Source: Sediminicola sp047612485
GTDB lineage: Bacteria > Bacteroidota > Bacteroidia > Flavobacteriales > Flavobacteriaceae
NCBI GenBank assembly: GCA_047612485.1
Contig: JBLGAT010000002.1
Coordinates: 1 to 64,000, forward strand
Reading direction: 5' to 3'
DNA: 64,000 nt
Position 1 is the first letter of the stretch, and each line of letters opens with the position of its first letter. The position numbers and the translations under genes are program-made. The notes beneath the pieces were generated by a model. The model made no database searches. It was not told where the DNA came from and was given only the letters and a program-made list of their open reading frames with translations. Positions 8,421 to 15,723 of the stretch are shown here, in pieces.

Positions 8421-8880
8421 AATATGGTTTTGGTTATTAACAGGGTTAAAATCTAATACCTATTTAATAATTGCTTCTTTTTTACAGTGCAAGCTATTTA
8501 AAGCGTGGATGTGATGAAATACGTACCAATGTACAATGCTAAGTAGGGTTACGTATGCTAAAAAACAGAAGAACTTTTTAATAGAACTATTTCAATAATA
8601 CCAAATGGTTATTATAGTCTATTGCTTTATAGAATTATTATATTATTATTTAAAATAAATATTAATTTTAGTTGACTTCATTGAACTCTTAACAATTACC
8701 TATTAAGTTGGCGAGTTGACAAATATTGTAAATTTCAATTTGTTACCCTCCTTGGTTCGAGCCCAAGAGGGTCTCAAAAATGTTATGTTGCCATTCAGTG
8801 ATAAGTATAAAGAGATGGGTAGAAAAGACCCAGAATTGAAAGATGATGTGATCAAAAAAGAATACTGAATGGATCAAAAG
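8421..8880. other. Non-coding region upstream of the lipoprotein pair
   Basis: This 460-bp stretch has no convincing gene. It must hold the promoter for the leftward lipoprotein transcript, but no clear TAnnTTTG/TTG pair is seen. A tRNA-like hairpin lies at 8745-8772. A 27-codon frame at 8785-8868 (charged, no recognisable family) is probably a remnant. Confidence 0.5.
8745..8772 (+). other. Hairpin resembling a tRNA T-arm and acceptor end
   Basis: CTTGG-TTCGAGC-CCAAG forms a perfect 5-bp T-stem with a canonical 7-nt T-loop. The flanking ACCCT/AGGGT extends pairing by 5 bp with one bulged C. No D-arm, anticodon arm or acceptor 5' half is found upstream, so it is not a working tRNA. It may be a leftover attachment-site fragment of another tRNA or a chance hairpin; it has no T-run and so is a poor terminator. 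Confidence 0.4.
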
Positions 8881-9126
8881 TTAAAGGTGATTATCTCCTT
8901 TCGTACCGTCAATAAGCAGTAACCCGATCAATCCAATATTGAGAACGGGTACAAAACCCAATAATGCATTACAGCCTGATAGGTTGATATCATTAAACCT
9001 TTCAGCATTCAAGAAAAAACTAGCTATAAAGGAAATCAAAATAACTATTGCATATGAATTTATATTCTCTACTGAATCAATTTCATCACGATTACTATAT
9101 AAAACTATCAGATTAAAGGCTACCAT
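8881..9126 (-). CDS. DUF805-like small membrane protein, probably damaged at its 5' end
   Basis: The 81-aa frame has a hydrophobic segment (about 25-43) and a C-terminal segment (ALLGFVPVLNIGLIGLLL) followed by DGTKGDN. That end matches the usual DUF805 finish, where a hydrophobic helix leads into a [PD]GTxGxN motif. Upstream of ATG 9126 the same frame continues to ATG 9177 and would add MEG-stop-RIRRSTY; RIRRSTY fits the conserved GR.RR..Y start of DUF805 proteins, but a TGA at 9166-9168 interrupts it. The gene is thus either a pseudogene or makes an N-terminally shortened product. DUF805 proteins are inner-membrane proteins of unknown function. Confidence 0.6.
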   Translation of the reverse strand: MVAFNLIVLYSNRDEIDSVENINSYAIVILISFIASFFLNAERFNDINLSGCNALLGFVPVLNIGLIGLLLIDGTKGDNHL

Positions 9127-9230
9127 TATTACAAACGTAATAATATAGGTACTACGTCTTATTCTTCAACCTTCCATAATAACTTGTTATTATTCAAGTG
9201 GTACTTTTCCCTTTTGTAGATATTGGAAAT

Positions 9231-9254
9231 AACAAAGGGGGCTTGGAAGCCCCC
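9231..9254 (-). terminator. Terminator of tRNA-Met
   Basis: On the - strand GGGGGCT-TCCA-AGCCCCC is followed by TTTGTT, 22 bp past the tRNA 3' end. A strong GC stem with a tight loop; expected for a single-gene tRNA transcript. Confidence 0.8.
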
Positions 9255-9275
9255 GTAACCATTGAAATAAAGTAG

Positions 9276-9349
9276 TAGCGAGAGCGGGGCACGATCCCGC
9301 GACCTCCGGGTTATGAATCCGACGCTCTAACCAACTGAGCTACCTCGCC
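9276..9349 (-). tRNA. tRNA-Met (anticodon CAT)
   Basis: A 74-nt cloverleaf: acceptor GGCGAGG/TCTCGCT (G-U at both ends), D-stem GCTC/GAGC, anticodon loop TTCATAA, variable AGGTC, and T-stem GCGGG/CCCGC. CCA is not encoded. The T-loop is ATCGTGC, with A54 and T58 swapped relative to the usual T54-A58 pair. CAT could also belong to tRNA-Ile2 (lysidine-modified); an initiator is unlikely because the anticodon stem lacks three consecutive G-C pairs. Its 3' portion is duplicated at 4383-4426, so it served as an integration target. Confidence 0.93.
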
Positions 9350-9370
9350 ATTGCGCATTTTAAGCGGGTG

Positions 9371-9401
9371 CAAATATAGAGTTAAATTTCTTCCCAATCA
9401 A
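9371..9401 (-). promoter_or_regulatory. Promoter of tRNA-Met
   Basis: On the - strand TTG (9401-9399), a 20-nt spacer and TATATTTG (9378-9371) fit the Bacteroidota primary sigma consensus TTG-N17-23-TAnnTTTG. The expected start lies a few bases before the tRNA at 9349. Confidence 0.75.
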
Positions 9402-9487
9402 AATTCAAATGGTAAAAAATAATGTTGGGCAATTATTTTTTTATCATGTATAAATATATATATTGTCCAATGAAAACATTATATAGA

Positions 9488-9871
9488 ATGAGTGATAAAG
9501 TGAAGTTCGAAGTTGAGTTTGTGATTCAATCATCTCAACCCTTATTATACCAATATATTTCTACCCCTTCCGGCTTATCGGAGTGGTTCGCCGACAACGT
9601 AAACTCAAGAGGGGAACTTTTTACCTTCATTTGGGACGGATCAGAAGAGGAAGCTAAATTACTAAAGAGAAAGAGTGATGAATTTGTGCGTTTTGCCTGG
9701 GTAGAGGCTGAGGACGACTCTTATTTTGAAATGAGGATTATTGTGGATGAAATTACATCTGATGTGTCCTTGTTCATTACAGATTTTGCAGATGATGATG
9801 AGGTGGATGAAACTAAGATGCTTTGGGAAAACCAAATTTCCAGTTTAAAGCAAGTTTTAGGTTCTTCCTAA
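9488..9871 (+). CDS. START-like domain protein (SRPBCC fold)
   Basis: 127 aa from ATG 9488 (MSDKVKFEVEF). The protein fits the small START-like/AHSA1-type family of Bacteroidota. It has a beta-alpha-beta start with YQYISTPSGLSEWFADNV, the usual helix-grip entrance, an acidic middle and a C-terminal helix (MLWENQISSLKQVL). These proteins have a hydrophobic cavity; the ligand is unknown. An upstream in-frame ATG at 9422 would add 22 atypical residues and is rejected because family members begin at MSDK. A terminator follows at 9902-9926. Confidence 0.85.
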   Translation: MSDKVKFEVEFVIQSSQPLLYQYISTPSGLSEWFADNVNSRGELFTFIWDGSEEEAKLLKRKSDEFVRFAWVEAEDDSYFEMRIIVDEITSDVSLFITDFADDDEVDETKMLWENQISSLKQVLGSS

Positions 9872-9901
9872 AGGTTTTAGGCCATAAATCGATATCTTTG
9901 C

Positions 9902-9926
9902 GCCTTGAATTTTCAAGGCTTTTTTT
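9902..9926 (+). terminator. Terminator hairpin abutting the next start codon
   Basis: GCCTTGA-ATTT-TCAAGGC plus seven T ends exactly at the ATG of the aminotransferase gene at 9927. It should end the upstream START-like transcript. A TATCTTTG (-7 type) at 9893-9900 lies just before it, so the downstream mRNA probably begins inside the hairpin and carries only part of it. Confidence 0.75.
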
Positions 9927-10772
9927 ATGGTTAATTTTAATGGTGATATCCTGTCCAAAGACACGCTTTTTCTCAATCAAGAAAATAGGGGGCTTAAATA
10001 CGGGGATGGTCTCTTTGAAACCATACGCGTGGTCAACGGGAAAATTTTCTTTTGGGAAGACCACTATCTTCGCCTAATGGCTTCTATGCGTATTATGCGC
10101 ATGGAAATACCAATGAATTTTACCATGGAATTCTTGGAAGAACAACTGATGAATACTGTAGTTTCCAATGGACTGAAAAACGCACCTACTCGGGTACGTT
10201 TGTCCGTTTTTAGGAACAATGGAGGGTATTACTTGCCAGAAACAAATGAGATTTCCTATATAATAGAGGTAGGGGAGTTGGACTCGCCATTCTTTTTGAT
10301 TCAAAAGCAGGACTATGTCGTAGAGCTCTTTAAGGATTTCTATGTGAATCCTGACATGCTTTCAACGTTAAAGTCCAACAATAAGGCCATAAACGTTGTT
10401 GGAAGTATCTATGCAAAGGAAAATGGGTATCAGAACTGTTTGTTGCTCAATAATCAAAAACAAGTGGTGGAGGCTTTAAACGGCAATTTGTTTTTGGTGA
10501 AGGAGAACACAATCAAGACCCCTCCAAAAAAAGATGGATGTCTCAATGGAATTATTCGTAAGAAACTGATAGAAATAGTGGGTAAGCTGGAAGCCTACAC
10601 CTTGGAAGAGGCTTCTATTTCTCCTTTTGAACTTCAAAAGGCTGATGAATTGTTCATTACAAATGCCATCGTAGGGATCCAACCAATTACCAAGTATCGC
10701 AAAAAGGTTTTTGAAACAAAAGTTGCTGCAGACTTATTGGGAAAACTAAATGCTGCCGCTAGACTGGGCTAG
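9927..10772 (+). CDS. Class IV PLP aminotransferase (BCAT/PabC family)
   Basis: 281 aa. A fold-type IV PLP enzyme: N-terminal GLKYGDGLFETIRV is the family's early motif, and Lys in LKSNNKAINVV (near residue 153) is the candidate Schiff-base lysine. The last third holds FITNAIVGIQPI, matching the phosphate-binding turn. The length fits branched-chain aminotransferase, D-amino-acid aminotransferase and 4-amino-4-deoxychorismate lyase (PabC). The short size and LFETIRV favour a PabC-like lyase making p-aminobenzoate for folate, but substrate cannot be fixed from sequence. The gene is convergent with yqgE, overlapping its end by 4 bp. Confidence 0.88.
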   Translation: MVNFNGDILSKDTLFLNQENRGLKYGDGLFETIRVVNGKIFFWEDHYLRLMASMRIMRMEIPMNFTMEFLEEQLMNTVVSNGLKNAPTRVRLSVFRNNGGYYLPETNEISYIIEVGELDSPFFLIQKQDYVVELFKDFYVNPDMLSTLKSNNKAINVVGSIYAKENGYQNCLLLNNQKQVVEALNGNLFLVKENTIKTPPKKDGCLNGIIRKKLIEIVGKLEAYTLEEASISPFELQKADELFITNAIVGIQPITKYRKKVFETKVAADLLGKLNAAARLG

Positions 10773-11329
10773 TTAAGATTAGGGTTTTCAGGAAAATTGG
10801 ACCATAGGACATAATCTCCGCCCAACTCGATCATTTTTTCCTTCCAAAATGCATTTGCTGATTTATGGATGATATCGCTCTTGTATTCGTTGTTCACGAC
10901 CACCCATGACTTTGAGGTGAGTTCTTGATCCAACTGTAAAGAGTCCCAACCGGAATAACCCAAGAAAAACCGGATATCTTTTTCCGTTATGAGCCCTTTA
11001 TTAATTAGATCTACAATATTCTCGAAGTTGCCTCCCCAATAGATGCCATGTGATATCTCTATGCTTTCTGCAATTAAATTAGGTACTTTATGTATGAAGT
11101 ATAAGTTATCCTGTTCCACAGGTCCACCATTGTAAACCTGGAAGGGTACGCTAATTTCAGTGACCAATTCGTTAATGCTGTACATTAGAGGCTTGTTGAG
11201 AATAAAGCCAACAGAGCCCTCTTGATTGTGCTCAGCAATCAAAACTACGGACCTGTTAAAAGAAACATCTCCGGTAAGTGTTGGTTCTGCAATTAAAAGC
11301 TTTCCCTTTTTTGGTTTAATGCTGACCAT
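10769..11329 (-). CDS. YqgE/AlgH family protein
   Basis: 186 aa from ATG 11329 (MVSIKPKKGKLLIAEPTL). The start KGKLLIAEP..TGD.SFNRSVVLI and GFILNKPL near residue 50 are the DUF179 (YqgE/AlgH) signature; YNGGPV and the late GYSGWDSLQL also match. The biochemical function of the family is not established, and the Pseudomonas name AlgH came from alginate regulation. An in-frame upstream start at 11389 would add 20 residues that overlap the terminator at 11375 and is unlikely. Confidence 0.92.
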   Translation of the reverse strand: MVSIKPKKGKLLIAEPTLTGDVSFNRSVVLIAEHNQEGSVGFILNKPLMYSINELVTEISVPFQVYNGGPVEQDNLYFIHKVPNLIAESIEISHGIYWGGNFENIVDLINKGLITEKDIRFFLGYSGWDSLQLDQELTSKSWVVVNNEYKSDIIHKSANAFWKEKMIELGGDYVLWSNFPENPNLN

Positions 11330-11374
11330 GCCACATGGGTTTTCATTAAAAATAAGACAAATCTTATTAAAAAC

Positions 11375-11406
11375 AAAAAGGCACTCCATTTTAGGAGCGC
11401 CTTTTT
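11375..11406. terminator. Bidirectional terminator between HU and yqgE genes
   Basis: AAAAAGGC-A-CTCC/GGAG-C-GCCTTTTT forms a 12-bp stem with one internal mismatch. It follows the HU gene stop (11426) on the - strand and separates it from yqgE. Confidence 0.85.
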
Positions 11407-11425
11407 CAAATTTATGGAATATAAA

Positions 11426-11698
11426 TTAGTTTACTGCACCTGCCAATTCAGCACCTGCCTTAAATTTCACAACGTTTTTAGCTGCAATTTGGATAGTTTT
11501 CCCAGTTTGTGGATTTCTACCTTCTCTTGCTTCTCTTTTAGATACAGACCAAGATCCGAAACCAACTAAAGAAACTCTTCCGCCTTTTTTAAGAGATCCT
11601 TCAACATTACCTAAAAAAGATTCTAAAGCTTTCTTTGCTGCTGCTTTTGTAATACCAGCGTCTGCTGCCATTGCATCGATTAATTCTGTTTTGTTCAT
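11426..11698 (-). CDS. hup: HU-type DNA-binding histone-like protein
   Basis: 90 aa, the standard HU length. It starts MNKTELIDAMAADAGITK, carries the signature GFGSWSVSKREAREGRNPQTG at residues 47-67 (beta-arm that binds DNA), and ends in a basic-acidic helix. HU bends and compacts DNA as a dimer in the nucleoid. It is monocistronic, with a good promoter at 11743-11772 and a strong terminator at 11375-11406, as expected for an abundantly made protein. Confidence 0.97.
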   Translation of the reverse strand: MNKTELIDAMAADAGITKAAAKKALESFLGNVEGSLKKGGRVSLVGFGSWSVSKREAREGRNPQTGKTIQIAAKNVVKFKAGAELAGAVN

Positions 11699-11742
11699 AA
11701 TTGAATTATATTAATTGTTGTTAAAATAATTTTGTACTCTAA

Positions 11743-11772
11743 CAAATTTATACGGATTTGTGGTTAACGCAA
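11743..11772 (-). promoter_or_regulatory. Promoter of the HU gene
   Basis: On the - strand TTG (11772-11770), 19-nt spacer, TAAATTTG (11750-11743). A clean match to the Bacteroidota TTG/TAnnTTTG consensus 45 bp upstream of the HU start codon. Confidence 0.8.
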
Positions 11773-11873
11773 GTAAAATCAAGGGAAATACCCCATTTTG
11801 TTGATAACTTCGAGCGTTTGTTGATAAAGTAGGGTTTTTTCTACATTTCATCTAGCCCTTTGGTAGCAAGGCT

Positions 11874-12821
11874 TTAGCGTACATTTGCTTTTTTCAACAA
11901 ATTTAGGCCATTTAAGACTTCATGTGCAGCCATTCTTCGCTTTGCTGGTAACTGTATTTCCAAGAGCTGGATATAGCCTCCTGCAACGGCCACTTTTAGA
12001 GTCTTTTTGTCAAATATCAATTGCCCGGCCTCCAAATGGTGCACCTCTTCTTCTTTAGAGGCCGCATAGATCTTCAAAAACAACTCTTCTTCTCCATTAT
12101 GCAAAGTAGTCCAAGCTGCCGGGTAAGGACTAAGGCCCCTTATATGGTTATAAATATTGGATATGGGCAAGGTCCAGTTAATTTCGCAGGTTTCCTTGTG
12201 TATTTTATATGCCAATTTTAAGTCTTCTGTCTGTGGTTGCTTCATTGTCTTAACTTCTCCCGCCTTAATCAATTCTACTGTCCTTATCACAAGGTCAGCA
12301 CCAAGGAGCATCAATTTGTCATGGAGCTCCCCAGCGGTTTCTTCCGGATCAATTGGTGTCTTTTCTTGAAGTATAATTTCTCCGGTATCAATCTTGTCAT
12401 CTATATAAAAGGTACTGACCCCAGTTTCTTTCTCCCCGTTCATGATGGCCCAATTGATGGGTGCTGCGCCCCTATAGTGGGGCAGGAGGGAGGCATGCAG
12501 GTTAAAGGTACCGTATTTGGGCATTTCCCAAACTGCCCTTGGCAGCATTCTAAAGGCAACAATGATCTGCAGATTTGCATCCAAGGCTTTTAATTCCTCC
12601 AAAAACCCCTCATCCTTTAAATTTGTAGGTTGAAGTACTGGCAGATGATGTGAAACGGCATATTGCTTTACAGCAGATTCTTGTAGTTTCCTTCCCCGTC
12701 CGGCTGGTTTGTCTGGTGCTGTAATTACCCCCACAACATTATAGGAGTTTTGGACTAGCTTGTCCAATATGGCAACGGCAAAATCCGGGGTACCCATAAA
12801 TACGATTCGTAATGCTTCCAT
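11874..12821 (-). CDS. fmt: Methionyl-tRNA formyltransferase
   Basis: 315 aa, full family length. The N-terminal Rossmann-like domain starts LRIVFMGTPDFAV. The catalytic segment FNLHASLLPHYRGAAPINWAI supplies the conserved Asn-x-His (about 109-111), and the Asp of IDTGEI completes the set. The C-terminal tRNA-binding domain (about 210-315) includes GLSPYPAAWT. It formylates initiator Met-tRNA with 10-formyl-THF. It is the third gene of a tight operon (1-bp gap after recQ). Confidence 0.97.
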   Translation of the reverse strand: MEALRIVFMGTPDFAVAILDKLVQNSYNVVGVITAPDKPAGRGRKLQESAVKQYAVSHHLPVLQPTNLKDEGFLEELKALDANLQIIVAFRMLPRAVWEMPKYGTFNLHASLLPHYRGAAPINWAIMNGEKETGVSTFYIDDKIDTGEIILQEKTPIDPEETAGELHDKLMLLGADLVIRTVELIKAGEVKTMKQPQTEDLKLAYKIHKETCEINWTLPISNIYNHIRGLSPYPAAWTTLHNGEEELFLKIYAASKEEEVHHLEAGQLIFDKKTLKVAVAGGYIQLLEIQLPAKRRMAAHEVLNGLNLLKKANVR

Positions 12822-12822
12822 A

Positions 12823-14718
12823 TTATGTTATTTTATATTCGTTTTTTGAAGTGATGGCAATATGTCCATCTTCCAACAGTCCCTGTAATACGGTCAAAAT
12901 GGTTTCTTCCCTATACGTAAGGGCCAATAGTAGGTTTTTTGAAGTCTGATTACCAAGGCGCAATATTTTTAAGATATCGCCTGCAACCAACTTCTGGATA
13001 TCCTTATCTATGTTATTTTTGCTGAGACATACATCACAGGTGCCACAGGCCTTCCGTTCTTCCCCAAAATAGTGCAATAATTGTGTGCTCCTACAGACCT
13101 TTTTGTTATTGACATAAGCTAAAATACTTTCAATATTGTTGATTTTGACCTGTTGCTGCTCCTTTACTTTTCTCGAAAATATATTGATTGTCCTATCATC
13201 TTCCCTGGGGGCCAGGAAAATAATTTCCAGATCGCTGCTTTGGGCTTTGTAGTCTACAATCCCATCGGTATGCAATTGTTCCAGTGTTTGATGGATTTTC
13301 TCCTCAGGGATGTTTGTTTTTTTGGAGATCAGTAATGGATTTATTTTGGTTGGATGTTCAAAAATCCCACCATAGGTCCTTAAGATAGTTTGGATCAAGG
13401 GGGCAATTGATTTATGGTTGTCCAAATAGTAAAAGACCTGTGCCTTGGTTCCTATAAATTGAAGGGTTAGCCTTTTTGAAAAGGATTCCGATAATGATAT
13501 CACTGAATTTTGATCGAGTATGCGCAACCCATTATAGGCCAAGGCAGTATTTAACTTGTAGGTGTCACAAAATTTATTGAAATGAAACTGAAAAGTCTCA
13601 GCAATCCCTTCCCCATAGGGGATTTGGAAATAGTTGTTTAGTTTTCTGTAGAGCAGTTTTAAAAATTCAACATCCGGAAGCACACTTAAAAATTGCTGTT
13701 TTACCTGTTTCTCATCGGTCTTATTGAGCACCATCACCGCTTTGGCCGGCGTACCATCCCTTCCGGCTCTTCCGGCTTCCTGAAAATAATTCTCCAGACT
13801 GTCCGGAATCTGATAATGGACCACCAGTTCAACATCGGGCTTATCTATACCCATGCCAAAGGCATTGGTAGCTACCATGACCTTCACTTTGTTCTCCAGC
13901 CATTGCTGCAGACGCTTCGTTTTTTCTTTCTTTGGAATGCCCCCATGAAAAAAAGTGGCAGCGCATTTATTGGTATTCAGAAAGTCCGAAAGTTCATGGG
14001 CGGCCCTTCTTGTTCTAACATAGACAATGGCACTTTTTTGTAGTCCAAGACAAAGTTTTTTGAGTTGGAATTTTTTGTCCTCGTTCCATTGCACATGAAA
14101 GGAGATGTTATCCCTGGAAAAGGAGTCTTTATAAATGGCAGCCGATGATAGCTGAAGGTTTTCAGTAATATCATTGGCGACTTTTGGGGTGGCCGTAGCC
14201 GTAAGGGCAATTATTGGCGTTTCCGGTAACAGTTCCCTTAGAATATTACAATTGAGGTATGCAGGCCTAAAATCGTTCCCCCATTGGGAGATACAATGGG
14301 CCTCATCTATGGCGATCAGGTTAACGTTCATCTGTTGGATGCGCTCCTGTACCAGTTCTTGTTGCAACCGTTCCGGCGATAGGTATAGGAACTTATAGTT
14401 TCCGTACAGACAATTATCGAGCAGGTCTATGACTTCATCAAAGGAAATCCCACCAGTTAGTGCTATGGCCTTGATGCCCTTGCCCTTTAGTGCGTCAACT
14501 TGGTTTTGGATCAAGGCAATTAAAGGGGATACCACAATACAGAGACCCTCCTTGGCCATGGCCGGGATTTGATAGCACAAAGATTTTCCGCCACCGGTTG
14601 GAAGTAAGGCAAGCACATCCCTTCCTTGGATCACAGTCTCTATAATTTGTTCCTGTGACCCCCTAAATTGGGAAAAGCCCCAATATTTTTCTAAAATTCC
14701 CTGAGGGTCCTTAACCAC
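12823..14718 (-). CDS. recQ: ATP-dependent DNA helicase RecQ
   Basis: 631 aa. Superfamily 2 helicase domains: Walker A LPTGGGKS near residue 41, DEAHCISQWG near 137, and motif VI region HYQIPDSLENYFQEAGRAGRDG near 310. An RQC domain follows with a zinc-binding cluster (CRSTQLL...CGTCDVC, about 550-580). There is no HRDC domain, as in many Bacteroidota short RecQ proteins. It unwinds DNA 3'-5' in recombination and fork repair. It is 2 bp downstream of the kinase-like gene and 1 bp upstream of fmt, so co-transcribed. Confidence 0.96.
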   Translation of the reverse strand: MVKDPQGILEKYWGFSQFRGSQEQIIETVIQGRDVLALLPTGGGKSLCYQIPAMAKEGLCIVVSPLIALIQNQVDALKGKGIKAIALTGGISFDEVIDLLDNCLYGNYKFLYLSPERLQQELVQERIQQMNVNLIAIDEAHCISQWGNDFRPAYLNCNILRELLPETPIIALTATATPKVANDITENLQLSSAAIYKDSFSRDNISFHVQWNEDKKFQLKKLCLGLQKSAIVYVRTRRAAHELSDFLNTNKCAATFFHGGIPKKEKTKRLQQWLENKVKVMVATNAFGMGIDKPDVELVVHYQIPDSLENYFQEAGRAGRDGTPAKAVMVLNKTDEKQVKQQFLSVLPDVEFLKLLYRKLNNYFQIPYGEGIAETFQFHFNKFCDTYKLNTALAYNGLRILDQNSVISLSESFSKRLTLQFIGTKAQVFYYLDNHKSIAPLIQTILRTYGGIFEHPTKINPLLISKKTNIPEEKIHQTLEQLHTDGIVDYKAQSSDLEIIFLAPREDDRTINIFSRKVKEQQQVKINNIESILAYVNNKKVCRSTQLLHYFGEERKACGTCDVCLSKNNIDKDIQKLVAGDILKILRLGNQTSKNLLLALTYREETILTVLQGLLEDGHIAITSKNEYKIT

Positions 14719-14720
14719 TT

Positions 14721-15260
14721 TTAGTTTTTTACTTTATTAAGAATAAAGGATAATCTTTCCGCTACCGTGCCTTTGGGGACATGAACTGTACGATAACCAT
14801 ATTTTTGATAACTGGCTTCTAGGCAATCATGGATTCTAAGGGCTTCATCAAAATTTTCATAGCGCTCTTCATCCATGGAATAGATTTCCTTCCAAGGCGG
14901 TAAGAGAAATACGGTATCATAAGTATAGGTCTCACAGGCTTCAATAAAACTATAATCATATTTTTGGCCAAAACAGTCCATATAGGCAACAACATCGGGT
15001 AAGCCACGATCCATAAAAACATGCTCAGCTGGTATTTTTGAAGCTTCATGAAACTGATTGATTCTGCCTTCTGCAATTTTTTTACTGAACAAAAGGGGGT
15101 CGGTCACGAACAACTGCTGTATGCCTTTTTCCCTGGCTTCCAAGGTAATGCTCCTAGAAATTTCATGGATACATGGAAGCCCCATCAACTCTATTTTTTC
15201 AACGATGGATGTTTTTCCGGTGCTAGGCCCGCCTGTGATAACAATTTTTTTTGGCTCCAA
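14721..15260 (-). CDS. P-loop ATPase/kinase, NadR-like (AAA_28)
   Basis: 179 aa. The P-loop GGPSTGKTS lies at residues 9-17; a lid/base-binding region MDRGLPDVVAYMDCFG near 85 and VFLLPPWKEIY near 117 resemble the AAA_28 group of NadR-like nucleoside or nucleotide kinases. The substrate is not known. It is first in the operon kinase-recQ-fmt. The ATG at 15260 places the P-loop at the usual distance from the N-terminus. Confidence 0.85.
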   Translation of the reverse strand: MEPKKIVITGGPSTGKTSIVEKIELMGLPCIHEISRSITLEAREKGIQQLFVTDPLLFSKKIAEGRINQFHEASKIPAEHVFMDRGLPDVVAYMDCFGQKYDYSFIEACETYTYDTVFLLPPWKEIYSMDEERYENFDEALRIHDCLEASYQKYGYRTVHVPKGTVAERLSFILNKVKN

Positions 15261-15347
15261 TAAAAATATTTTATGCTACAAAGTTAATGAAATAGCGACT
15301 AGAGTAAAAAATTGCAACAGTTACTTTATATTTGCAAAAAGAAAAGT

Positions 15348-15635
15348 ATGGATACTGAAAAATCTGACGAATTTTACAGAAAGCTAAAAATCCAATTGGA
15401 AGAAACCAGTTCTTGGCCCTCCAATTACCTCTATAAATTTATTGTTCCTACAGAAGGGGAGCACATTACACAAATCCATAAAATCTTCGATAATACTGGT
15501 GCCGTTATAGAATCCAAGCAATCCAAAAAAGGAAAATACACTAGTTTGTCAATTACCGTGCACCTTAAAAATGCGGATGCCGTAATTGAGAAATATATGG
15601 AAGTAGGAAAGGTCAAAGGGGTTATATCGCTTTAA
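15348..15635 (+). CDS. DUF493 family protein (YbeD-like)
   Basis: 95 aa from ATG 15348 (MDTEKSDEFYRKL). It fits the DUF493/YbeD ferredoxin-like fold: FYRKLKIQLEE, then WPSNYLYKFIVPT, SKKGKYTSLSITVHL and a final VKGVISL. Function is unknown; an allosteric ACT-like role has been suggested for the fold. A TATATTTG element at 15327-15334 lies just upstream. The frame is open 12 codons further upstream but that part overlaps the promoter element and is not used. Confidence 0.88.
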   Translation: MDTEKSDEFYRKLKIQLEETSSWPSNYLYKFIVPTEGEHITQIHKIFDNTGAVIESKQSKKGKYTSLSITVHLKNADAVIEKYMEVGKVKGVISL

Positions 15636-15723
15636 TAATAGTATTTGTACCATATTTTTGTTAATTTGCCGACCATATAAGGCATACTTCACTTATTATA
15701 ATTTTTAAGCAAATTCTTTTAAT

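Larger units (their letters stand above)
4427..9275. mobile_element. Small tRNA-Met-anchored genomic island
   Basis: The 4.85-kb segment is bounded by the partial tRNA-Met copy (4383-4426) and the 3' end of the intact tRNA-Met gene (9276). It holds two paralogous pore-forming-like lipoprotein genes, a DUF805-like gene and about 1.4 kb of AT-rich non-coding DNA, but no integrase. The decayed integrase lies outside, left of the 4383 repeat, which is best explained by stepwise accretion of elements at the same tRNA or by deletion of the island's own integrase. The boundary at the tRNA is inferred from the repeat, not from comparison with an empty site. Confidence 0.65.

Noticed and set aside
8785..8868. 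27-codon frame (charged) downstream of the tRNA-like hairpin
   Set aside because: Too short, no family match, no promoter; probably a remnant.
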